Positions 1-5,040 of a stretch of DNA of 5,040 nucleotides are shown here, in pieces; the stretch's first letter is position 1; every line of letters starts with the position of its first letter. Source of the DNA: Deltaproteobacteria bacterium (lineage in GTDB: Bacteria > Desulfobacterota > Desulfobacteria > Desulfobacterales > C00003060); contig QMMV01000187.1 of NCBI GenBank assembly GCA_003647435.1, positions 1 to 5,040 on the forward strand. Direction: 5' to 3'. Under the pieces are notes generated by a model. The model worked only from the letters and a program-made list of their open reading frames with translations. It searched no databases and was not told the origin of the DNA. The position numbers and the translations under genes were made by a program.

Positions 1-1125
1 TACAAGATTGCAGTCCTTCCGCAGTACAAGGGACAGACCCTCATGGAGCACCTCGATGCTGGGTGGAATATCTTCAGCCGCGCCCTGGGCCACTACCTGA
101 AAGTACTCCCGCCGCAGCAGCAATTAGGAGATATGTGGTACAGGGGCACGGCCGACTCCATTCGACAAAACATCCATATCCTCAACCAGGATGACATCGA
201 ACTCGTGTTGGTTCTTTCAGGTGATCATGTCTACAAGATGGATTACCGCCTCTTTGCAGGATACCACAGGGGGAAAGGGGCCATGGTCACCGTGGGTGTC
301 ATCGAGGTGAATAAGAAGATGGCGTCACGGTACGGGATTATAGAGGTAGACAGTGACTTCAGGGTGGTCGGCTTTGAGGAAAAACCAGAGCATCCCAAGA
401 CGCTTCCCGGCGATCCGGACAAATCCCTCGCCTCCATGGGTGTCTATCTCTTTGAGATCAGCATATTAAAAGATGTTCTTGCAAACACGGACGGGATGGA
501 TTTCGGCAAAGACATCCTGCCCGGGGTGTTTCATGAAGTCCCTGTTTTTGCCTATCCCTATAAAATGGAGAATCGGATTGAGGAAATAATACATGTCACG
601 GATGAAGCCACAGGCAAGCGTGCGGCAAGGCTTATCGACAGGGCGAGAGATTCGGCATACTGGAGAGACGTGGGGGACCTCGATTCTTACTGGAACGCTA
701 ACATGGATCTCACGGGGGTGGATCCCTACTTTAATCTTTATGGGCAGAAATGGCCTGTCCGGACATTCCAGAAGCAGTATCCGCCGGCAAAAATGGTATT
801 CGCCTCCGAAGCCGAAGACCCCCCGAGGGCGGGCAAAGCACTCGACTCGCTGGTTTCACACGGTTGTGTTTTAAGCGGTTCTGTGGTGCGCAATTCAGTG
901 CTCTCATACAATGTAGTCGTGCAAAGTTGGTCACTTGTCGAGGAATCCGTTGTCATGGAAGACGTAGTGATAGGGAGAAATTGCCGCATAAAAAAGGCGA
1001 TTATAGCAAATCAAACCCGTGTGCCGGCCAATACACACATCGGCGTGGATCTCTCCGAAGACCGCAAGCGCTTCACGGTAACACCAAGAGGGATAGTCGT
1101 GGTGGACAGGGACGACTTTGCCTGA
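1..1125 (+). CDS. glgC: Glucose-1-phosphate adenylyltransferase (ADP-glucose pyrophosphorylase), 5'-truncated by the window edge
   Basis: The enzyme makes ADP-glucose and PPi from ATP and glucose-1-phosphate in the cytoplasm, the committed step of bacterial glycogen synthesis. The frame is open from base 1 (YKIAVLPQYKGQTL), so the ATG at 43 is internal. By comparison with E. coli GlgC from memory (431 aa), roughly 65 N-terminal residues are missing, including the GGxGxRL nucleotide loop. The visible 374 residues show WYRGTAD (46-52), SGDHVYKMDY (about 73-82), FEEKP (125-129), SLASMGVY (142-149) and YWRDVG (220-225), typical of the sugar-nucleotide transferase domain. A left-handed beta-helix follows (about 262-350) with GCVLSGSVV and VIGRNCRI repeats. 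The protein ends VVVDRDDFA before TGA at 1123. An acidic/basic stretch before YWRDVG (about 190-217) seems longer than usual. The gene converges on glgA. Identification is firm; allosteric properties cannot be read from this fragment. Confidence 0.96.
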   Translation, partial: YKIAVLPQYKGQTLMEHLDAGWNIFSRALGHYLKVLPPQQQLGDMWYRGTADSIRQNIHILNQDDIELVLVLSGDHVYKMDYRLFAGYHRGKGAMVTVGVIEVNKKMASRYGIIEVDSDFRVVGFEEKPEHPKTLPGDPDKSLASMGVYLFEISILKDVLANTDGMDFGKDILPGVFHEVPVFAYPYKMENRIEEIIHVTDEATGKRAARLIDRARDSAYWRDVGDLDSYWNANMDLTGVDPYFNLYGQKWPVRTFQKQYPPAKMVFASEAEDPPRAGKALDSLVSHGCVLSGSVVRNSVLSYNVVVQSWSLVEESVVMEDVVIGRNCRIKKAIIANQTRVPANTHIGVDLSEDRKRFTVTPRGIVVVDRDDFA

Positions 1126-1169
1126 CGGCGTTGCGTGCCCTTCGCTGCCGATTGCAGGCAACAGGGAAA

Positions 1170-1197
1170 TGTCATTCCTGCAGAGGCGGGAATCCAG
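1170..1197. repeat. dRS3-like short palindromic dispersed repeat overlapping the glgA stop
   Basis: The sequence reads TGTCATTCC TGCAGAGGC GGGAATCCAG. The arms ATTCCTGC (1174-1181) and GCGGGAAT (1185-1192) are inverted with one mismatch and a 3-nt centre. The motif GTCATTCC...GGAATCCAG is the well-known core of small palindromic repeats scattered through many proteobacterial genomes (dRS3-type in Neisseria, similar elements elsewhere). Read on the minus strand it supplies the last glgA codons (GFPPLQE) and the TGA. It also fills most of the gap between convergent glgC and glgA. Copy number in this genome cannot be judged from one window. Confidence 0.6.
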
Positions 1198-2656
1198 CCC
1201 CGGTGCCGCGCCTTCGGCCTTGTGCTTTCCTGTAAAGCTTTTCATATTCCCTTGCCGGCTCTTTCCAGCCAAAGTCACAGCTTAAGGCATTTTGAACAAG
1301 CTTTCGCCAAAGCTTTTTTTCCCTGTATAATGTTGCTGCGATCTTGAGTTTAGAACAAAACTCCTCTTTGGAATAATCGTAAAATTTAAACCCGTTACCC
1401 TTTCCAGTATCGGGGTTGAATTCGGAGATAATATCGTCCGGCCCCCCTGTTGCCCGGACTATGGGGATGGTTCCGTATTTGAGGCTGTGCATCACGTTCA
1501 GTCCGCATGGTTCGTAGCGGGATGGGACTAAAAAGAGATCCGATCCGGCGACAATCCTGTGGGCCAGAGCTTCATCAAAACCGATTCTTACCCCTACCTT
1601 TTGTGGATGTTTCTCTATTAAATGCGCTACCATATTTTCATAGCTTTCATCGCCTTTTCCCAGGATTACCAGGTTGCCGAGGCTTGAGATTTCATCGATC
1701 GTATCTGCTATCAGATCGATTCCCTTCTGCTCCGCAAGCCTTGATACAAGGCCGAAAAGAGGGGCTTCAGGGGCCGGTTCCAGGCGGAATTCTTTCAGGA
1801 GACTACTTTTGCAGTCTTTTTTTCCGCCCGGGGTGCGTCTACTATAATTTTTGATGATGAATCTGTCCTTTTCAGGATCCCATTCATCATAATCGACACC
1901 GTTCAAGATACCATAGAGGTCTTTTTGCCTGGCCTTGAGAAGCCCTTCCAGCCCGCATCCATACTCCCCGGTCTGGATCTGCCGGGCATAATTTTTGCTC
2001 ACCGTAGTAAGGATATCCGAATAGACGATTCCTCCCTTCATGAGATTTATCTTGCCGTAAAATTCTATCCCCTCGGGTGTGAATAGATCCCATCCCAGCC
2101 CGGTCAGCGGCATCTCCGAGGGCGGGAATATGCCCTGATAGGCAACGTTATGAATGGTGAAAACGGTTCTGATGCCGGCAAAACGGGGGTCATCTTTAAA
2201 AAGAGTATTCAGATAGACAGGAATGAGGCCAGTTTGCCAGTCATGACAATGAATGATGTCAGGTTCGAATGAAGTCTCTTTGAGCGATTCAAGGGTGGCC
2301 CTGCAAAAGAAAATAAACCTTTCTGCATTATCCGCATAATCGCCCTTGGCAGTGCCGTATAAGCCTTCACGGTCGTAATAGTGGTCGTTTTTTATAAACC
2401 ACACCTCGATATTTGCCCCAATCCGGCCTTTCATGATCCGGCCTTCCACCACCTTGTCGGGCATCTTGATTTTCAGTCTTTGACCGAGAGGTTTTACCTG
2501 GAAGTTTCCATCCTTTATCGTTCGATAGTAAGGAAGTACGGCCTTGATGTTGTGACCGCGCTTTTCCATTTCTCTCGACAGCGACCCCGCCACATCAGCC
2601 AGCCCCCCCGTCTTCACAAACGGCGTCATCTCACTTGCCACCATCAGGATGTTCAT
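1172..2656 (-). CDS. glgA: Glycogen synthase (ADP-glucose:alpha-1,4-glucan glucosyltransferase, GT5)
   Basis: The enzyme transfers glucose from ADP-glucose to the non-reducing end of a growing alpha-1,4-glucan in the cytoplasm, using the GlgC product. From the ATG at 2656 it is 494 aa. Motifs in order: MNILMVASEMTPFVKTGGLADV (N-terminal ADP-glucose loop, KTGGL at 15-19), HCHDWQTGL (137-144), FTIHNVAYQGIFP, ILNGVDYDEWDP (250-261), LVSRLAEQKGIDL (303-315) and SRYEPCGL (379-386, catalytic Glu region). This start is chosen because family members begin MKILxVASE and AAAGGAG lies 11 nt upstream; an in-frame ATG at 2692 would add 12 residues and overlap the mpl stop as ATGA. Two oddities: the C-terminal motif reads TGGPDD (402-408) where TGGL(A/D)D is usual, and residues from about 479 to the end (QGRRRGTGAG, then GFPPLQE) look like translated intergenic or repeat DNA rather than family sequence. 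It is the second gene of an mpl-glgA operon. Confidence 0.94.
   Translation of the reverse strand: MNILMVASEMTPFVKTGGLADVAGSLSREMEKRGHNIKAVLPYYRTIKDGNFQVKPLGQRLKIKMPDKVVEGRIMKGRIGANIEVWFIKNDHYYDREGLYGTAKGDYADNAERFIFFCRATLESLKETSFEPDIIHCHDWQTGLIPVYLNTLFKDDPRFAGIRTVFTIHNVAYQGIFPPSEMPLTGLGWDLFTPEGIEFYGKINLMKGGIVYSDILTTVSKNYARQIQTGEYGCGLEGLLKARQKDLYGILNGVDYDEWDPEKDRFIIKNYSRRTPGGKKDCKSSLLKEFRLEPAPEAPLFGLVSRLAEQKGIDLIADTIDEISSLGNLVILGKGDESYENMVAHLIEKHPQKVGVRIGFDEALAHRIVAGSDLFLVPSRYEPCGLNVMHSLKYGTIPIVRATGGPDDIISEFNPDTGKGNGFKFYDYSKEEFCSKLKIAATLYREKKLWRKLVQNALSCDFGWKEPAREYEKLYRKAQGRRRGTGAGFPPLQE
1298..1320 (+). terminator. Candidate intrinsic terminator for glgC, located inside the glgA 3' coding region
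   Basis: AAGCTTT (1298-1304), loop CGCC (1305-1308) and AAAGCTT (1309-1315) form a perfect 7-bp hairpin, followed at once by T residues through 1320. The orientation fits transcripts coming from glgC, whose stop is about 170 nt upstream. The opposite strand has no T tract after the stem. The stem has only two G-C pairs, so it is weak, and the same bases encode K-L-W-R-K-L in GlgA. It may therefore be a coincidence of the codons. Confidence 0.3.
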
Positions 2657-2667
2657 GGAAGGTCGTG

Positions 2668-2674
2668 CTCCTTT
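2668..2674 (-). promoter_or_regulatory. Ribosome binding site supporting the downstream glgA start
   Basis: AAAGGAG reads on the minus strand, 11 nt before the ATG at 2656. The alternative ATG at 2692, which overlaps the mpl TGA, has only AAAGG far upstream (about 15-18 nt). Because the AAAGGAG lies within the longer reading frame, either start could be used, but together with the family N-terminus it favours 2656. Confidence 0.5.
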
Positions 2675-2688
2675 ATACTTTGCTGATT

Positions 2689-4113
2689 TCATAGTCGATT
2701 TAATAACCTTTCGTGAATATTGTCAAACCCTCCGGAAGACATGATCAGGATCACATCGTTTGGCCTCACGATCTCTGCGATGTATTCAATAATGGCTTCG
2801 GTATCGGGAAAGTAACGGGCATCCTTTCCGCGTGCTCTGAGTTCCCGGGCCAATTGTTCTGATGAAAACCTGTCCCCGGGTGGAATTTTGTCCGGCATGG
2901 GGGGCTTTCGGATGCACACAATATTCGCTTTGCCGAAGGAATCAGGATAGATGTCCTGGAAGACCTTGCGCCGGCTGGAGTTTGGGCGCGGCTCAAAAAC
3001 GGCCACGATCCTCTTGCCGGGATAAGAAAAGCGCACGGCAGAAATAGTTTCACGAACCTCTGCAGGGTGATGGGCAAAGTCATCCATTACGATGATGTCC
3101 CTCTTGATTCCTCGTATTTCCTGGTGGCGTTTGATCCCTTCGAACGTTTCAAGCCCTCGAGATATGATATCTTCAGGTATTCTCAAATCGTCTGCCATCG
3201 CAATCACTGCCAGGGTGTTCAACAGATTATGCCGGCCCATCAGGCGTGTCCTGAAGGTCCCGAGGGACTTTCCTCTTTTTGTGACCTCAAAATAGGTCCA
3301 GGGTGCATCAAAACGAGCATTTTTAACAGCCCATGGTAATTTTTCGTCCATGCCGCAGGTCACAGTCCAGCATGGGGCACGAGAGGCGATCTCTCCTGCG
3401 TTCCGGTCTGTGTTGCAGGCGATCAGCAGGGCCTCGGGGGGCAGGGCTGAAACAAAGCGGGCAAACGCATCTTTTACCTGCCCCAGGTCGCGGTAGATGT
3501 CTGCATGGTCGAATTCCACGCTGGTAAGAATTGCCCTGGACGGTGTGTAGTGGAGAAATTTCGGCCGCTTGTCGAAAAAGGCGGTGTCGTACTCGTCTCC
3601 TTCAATCACAAAGTAAGGTCCGGTGCCGAGATTGTAGTTACGATAGAGGTTTTTCAGGATCCCTTCTACCATAAAACCAGGATCAAGGCCTGCTGTGGCC
3701 AGGACCCAGGCGAGCAACGCTGAAGTGGTTGTTCTTCCGTGGGTTCCGGTGACAATGAGCGCTCCTTTGCCATGGATGAAGAACCGGTTCAACGCCTGGG
3801 GCAGGGAACAAAAAGGGATACCGTTTTCGAGCATTGCCGACACCTCGGGATTATCCCTTGAGGCAGCATTTCCAACTACGACAAGATCAGGACAGTGAGA
3901 TAGGTTTTCCGGCCGAAATCCTTTCGCTACCTCGATGCCGTGTTGTGCAAGAAAAGTACTCATGGGCGGGTAGATATCTTCATCTGAGCCGGTGACTTTG
4001 AAGCCGGCTTCTTTGAGCATGCCGGCCAGCGCACCCATCCCGGCGCCGCAAATGGCGATGAGATGAATCGTTTTGACCTTTTCCGGAACCCTGTTTTGCG
4101 CCAGGTTCAACAA
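2689..4113 (-). CDS. mpl: UDP-N-acetylmuramate:L-alanyl-gamma-D-glutamyl-meso-diaminopimelate ligase (murein recycling)
   Basis: Mpl joins recycled tripeptide L-Ala-gamma-D-Glu-mDAP to UDP-MurNAc with ATP in the cytoplasm, bypassing MurC, MurD and MurE. The 474-aa protein has the Mur ligase order: an N-terminal Rossmann region (HLIAICGAGMGALAG, 17-31; TGSDEDIYPPMST, 41-53; GNAASRDNP, 81-89), a central ATPase (GTHGRTTT, 123-130; EGDEYDTAFFDKRPKFLHY, 171-189; EFDHADIYRDL, 200-210; MGRHNLLN, 292-299) and a C-terminal domain (MDDFAHHPAEVRETI, 343-357; EPRPNSSRR, 374-382; SSGGFDNIHERLL near the end). YPPMST and DEYDTAFFDKRxKFxHY separate Mpl from MurC. The start is TTG; no in-frame ATG precedes the first motif and AAAGGA lies 7 nt upstream. 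The P-loop has Arg127 where Mur ligases have Lys (GTHGKT), which could impair ATP use. It is the first gene of an operon with glgA. Confidence 0.9.
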   Translation of the reverse strand: MLNLAQNRVPEKVKTIHLIAICGAGMGALAGMLKEAGFKVTGSDEDIYPPMSTFLAQHGIEVAKGFRPENLSHCPDLVVVGNAASRDNPEVSAMLENGIPFCSLPQALNRFFIHGKGALIVTGTHGRTTTSALLAWVLATAGLDPGFMVEGILKNLYRNYNLGTGPYFVIEGDEYDTAFFDKRPKFLHYTPSRAILTSVEFDHADIYRDLGQVKDAFARFVSALPPEALLIACNTDRNAGEIASRAPCWTVTCGMDEKLPWAVKNARFDAPWTYFEVTKRGKSLGTFRTRLMGRHNLLNTLAVIAMADDLRIPEDIISRGLETFEGIKRHQEIRGIKRDIIVMDDFAHHPAEVRETISAVRFSYPGKRIVAVFEPRPNSSRRKVFQDIYPDSFGKANIVCIRKPPMPDKIPPGDRFSSEQLARELRARGKDARYFPDTEAIIEYIAEIVRPNDVILIMSSGGFDNIHERLLNRL

Positions 4114-4120
4114 TCCTGCT

Positions 4121-4126
4121 TCCTTT
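4121..4126 (-). promoter_or_regulatory. Ribosome binding site for the TTG start of mpl
   Basis: AAAGGA reads on the minus strand, with 7 nt to the TTG at 4113 and 10 nt to an adjacent second TTG at 4110. Either TTG could be the initiator. No ATG or GTG lies in frame between here and the conserved HLIAICG motif, so a TTG start is the best reading. Confidence 0.5.
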
Positions 4127-4169
4127 CTTTCATTTCATTCAAGTCTCTGGTATAAACCCGAATTTTATT

Positions 4170-4198
4170 ACTTTACCCCTTTCAAAAAATATCCACAA
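4170..4198 (-). promoter_or_regulatory. Weak candidate sigma70 promoter for mpl-glgA
   Basis: On the minus strand TTGTGG (4193-4198) and TAAAGT (4170-4175) are separated by 17 nt, within an A/T-rich patch about 55-85 nt upstream of the mpl start. The match to consensus is modest (3/6 and 4/6). It is chosen for position and spacing, not strength. Confidence 0.25.
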
Positions 4199-4425
4199 AT
4201 ATTTTGTAACTGTTCAGCCGACAAGGCACAACAACCCAAAGAGGAACTGAATATAAACGGAGCAACGGAGTTTCGTCAACTCCCTCAGTCGCTTCTCCCG
4301 TAACCCGGTACTTTGGGAATGCCTTCAAGACAAAATACCGTCGGCAATCGTCAAAGGGCATCCGCCATCCCAACCTGCTTGCCCCTCGATTTGAGCACCT
4401 GGTTGTAAAAACGCTGGATGAACTG

Positions 4426-4457
4426 TTGACAGGGCAGGGGAGAACTGTTAGTAAAAT
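4426..4457 (+). promoter_or_regulatory. Promoter of tRNA-Pro
   Basis: A perfect -35 TTGACA (4426-4431) lies 50 nt before the mature tRNA. The -10 is less clear: TAGTAA (4449-4454) has the ideal 17-nt spacer but a poor match, while TAAAAT (4452-4457) matches 5/6 with a long 20-nt spacer. Transcription would start near 4464, giving a short leader of about 18 nt for RNase P removal. Confidence 0.5.
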
Positions 4458-4481
4458 TGCCTACTCTATCACCAATTCTGT

Positions 4482-4558
<77 letters not shown>

Positions 4559-4560
4559 GG

Positions 4561-4586
4561 TCAAGGCGTTTGCATAACTCCTTTGA
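4561..4586 (+). other. Imperfect hairpin just after tRNA-Pro
   Basis: TCAAGG-C-GTT (4561-4570), loop TGCAT, and AAC-T-CCTTTGA (4576-4586) pair with one internal mismatch and one bulged T, three bases after the tRNA CCA. It could help to end the tRNA transcript, but the nearest T run (4602-4606) is 15 nt further on, so it is not a classical terminator. Confidence 0.25.
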
Positions 4587-4650
4587 ACGGGCATTGTGGA
4601 CTTTTTGGGGCACGTGTCTGGTTGGTCTGGTCTATCTGGTTGATTTCGTT

Positions 4651-4704
4651 TGTTTGGTTTGTCTGGTTTGTCTGGTTTGTCTGGTTTGTCTGGTTTGTTT
4701 GGTT
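4651..4704 (+). repeat. Tandem array of six 9-bp units, G/T-rich
   Basis: Six head-to-tail 9-mers: the four central ones are TGTCTGGTT and the two outer ones are TGTTTGGTT. The plus strand of the array contains no A. Degenerate related units (CTGGTTGGTCTGGTCTATC) extend left to about 4617 and right to about 4714. There are no spacers, so it is not CRISPR. Because the period is a multiple of three it makes repetitive shadow peptides (CLV or FVW repeats), but I see no gene carrying them. Confidence 0.9.
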
Positions 4705-4720
4705 TGGTCTGTTTTCCGGG

Positions 4721-4768
4721 CGGGGTTCACCCCGTTAAATAGGGTTCCCTTCGAGAAATTTAACGGGG
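4721..4768. repeat. Perfect 11-bp inverted repeat with a competing small hairpin
   Basis: CCCCGTTAAAT (4730-4740) and ATTTAACGGGG (4758-4768) are exact reverse complements separated by 17 nt. The left arm can instead pair with the sequence before it: CGGGG-TTCA-CCCCG (4721-4734), a 5-bp stem with a 4-nt loop. The two folds share CCCC and exclude each other. Such a unit may be a REP or MITE-like element, or a transcription end for the tRNA. No T tract follows. Confidence 0.7.
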
Positions 4769-5040
4769 GGAGCGGCCAGCACCAGCGGGCAAATCACAAG
4801 CTGTTTGAGGCCGTTAGGCCCTGTTTTTGGGATTTAGCGAGCAAGCCCAAAGTTCATACAAAGGAATGAAAAGGGAGTGTGCAAAGGTCTCCCTGGTGCC
4901 TTGGTGGCAAGATAGCTGAATAAACACAATATCTTCAAAAATCGTAACACTTTAGCTCTTTTAAAAAACAGACATACGGAACGGACAGGCCATCCGATTG
5001 GAGACCGTCTCAAACTCGAGCCCAACTGAGCGTAAAGAAA

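Larger units (their letters stand above)
4114..4481. other. Intergenic region between divergent mpl and tRNA-Pro
   Basis: About 370 nt with no gene I recognise. An A/T-rich part near mpl (about 4160-4206) holds the candidate mpl promoter. A 6-bp inverted repeat GGAGTT/AACTCC (4267-4272 and 4278-4283) has no T tract on either strand. A plus-strand frame is open from about 4210 through the tRNA, and a minus-strand frame from 4373 to 4182, but neither shows a known motif or a convincing start site. The tRNA promoter lies at the right end. Confidence 0.5.
4559..5040. other. Non-coding, repeat-bearing tract downstream of tRNA-Pro
   Basis: About 480 nt without a credible gene. Besides the 9-bp array and the 11-bp inverted repeat it holds GGCC-GTTA-GGCC (4809-4820), TTTGGG/CCCAAA (4826-4831 and 4846-4851), an A/T-rich stretch (about 4915-4975) and the near-palindrome TTGGAGAC-C-GTCTCAAA (4998-5014, one mismatch). 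A frame on the minus strand (4834-5025, TTG start) has no recognisable motif. No integrase, and no second copy of the tRNA 3' end, is present in the window. Confidence 0.5.

Noticed and set aside
750..1235. Long open frames overlapping the 3' part of glgC (750-1235 plus, 931-1278 minus)
   Set aside because: They are shadows of glgC and glgA, with no family motifs, and cross the repeat between the two genes.
1326..1331. Perfect TATAAT on the plus strand inside glgA
   Set aside because: No acceptable -35 at 16-18 nt upstream (TTCGCC) and the extended -10 is not correctly spaced; probably chance.
4182..4373. Minus-strand 63-aa frame upstream of mpl
   Set aside because: No recognisable motif, and it overlaps the candidate mpl promoter; best read as intergenic DNA.
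4651..4704. CRISPR array
   Set aside because: The units are 9 bp, head to tail, with no spacers and no cas genes.
4834..5025. Minus-strand 63-aa frame at the right end
   Set aside because: TTG start without a clear ribosome binding site, no family signature, and it spans palindromes.

Overview
The window looks like a chromosomal segment of a Gram-negative bacterium, most plausibly a deltaproteobacterium (Desulfobacterota). That placement is inferred from the style of the proteins: a GlgC/GlgA pair, an Mpl-type murein-recycling ligase, a tRNA-Pro with encoded CCA, and small GGAATCCAG-type dispersed repeats. No database search was possible.

Layout. Positions 1-1125 (+) hold the 3' part of glgC (ADP-glucose pyrophosphorylase), whose 5' end lies outside the window. 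It converges on glgA (glycogen synthase, minus strand, 1172-2656), with only 46 nt between the stop codons. The last codons and the stop of glgA lie inside a dRS3-like palindromic repeat (about 1170-1197). Directly upstream of glgA in the same operon is mpl (2689-4113, minus), a UDP-MurNAc:tripeptide ligase. An upstream ATG of glgA overlaps the mpl stop (ATGA), but the family-like start lies 36 nt further in, behind its own AAAGGAG. Positions 4114-4481 are intergenic; they carry a weak candidate promoter for mpl-glgA and, divergently, a good -35 for a tRNA. tRNA-Pro(GGG) is at 4482-4558 (+). Positions 4559-5040 have no convincing gene. They hold a G/T-rich tandem array of 9-bp units, a perfect 11-bp inverted repeat with a competing hairpin, and further small palindromes.

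How the parts work together. GlgC makes ADP-glucose and GlgA polymerises it into glycogen, so the convergent genes encode two consecutive steps. Mpl reattaches recovered L-Ala-gamma-D-Glu-mDAP to UDP-MurNAc; its pairing with glgA is probably a lineage-specific operon rather than a shared pathway.

The window is mostly ordinary housekeeping DNA; I do not see a convincing new system. Points worth a second look are the arginine in place of the P-loop lysine of Mpl, a proline in the C-terminal TGGL-type motif of GlgA, the repeat-derived GlgA tail, a terminator-like hairpin for glgC inside the glgA coding sequence, and the structured non-coding tract after the tRNA.
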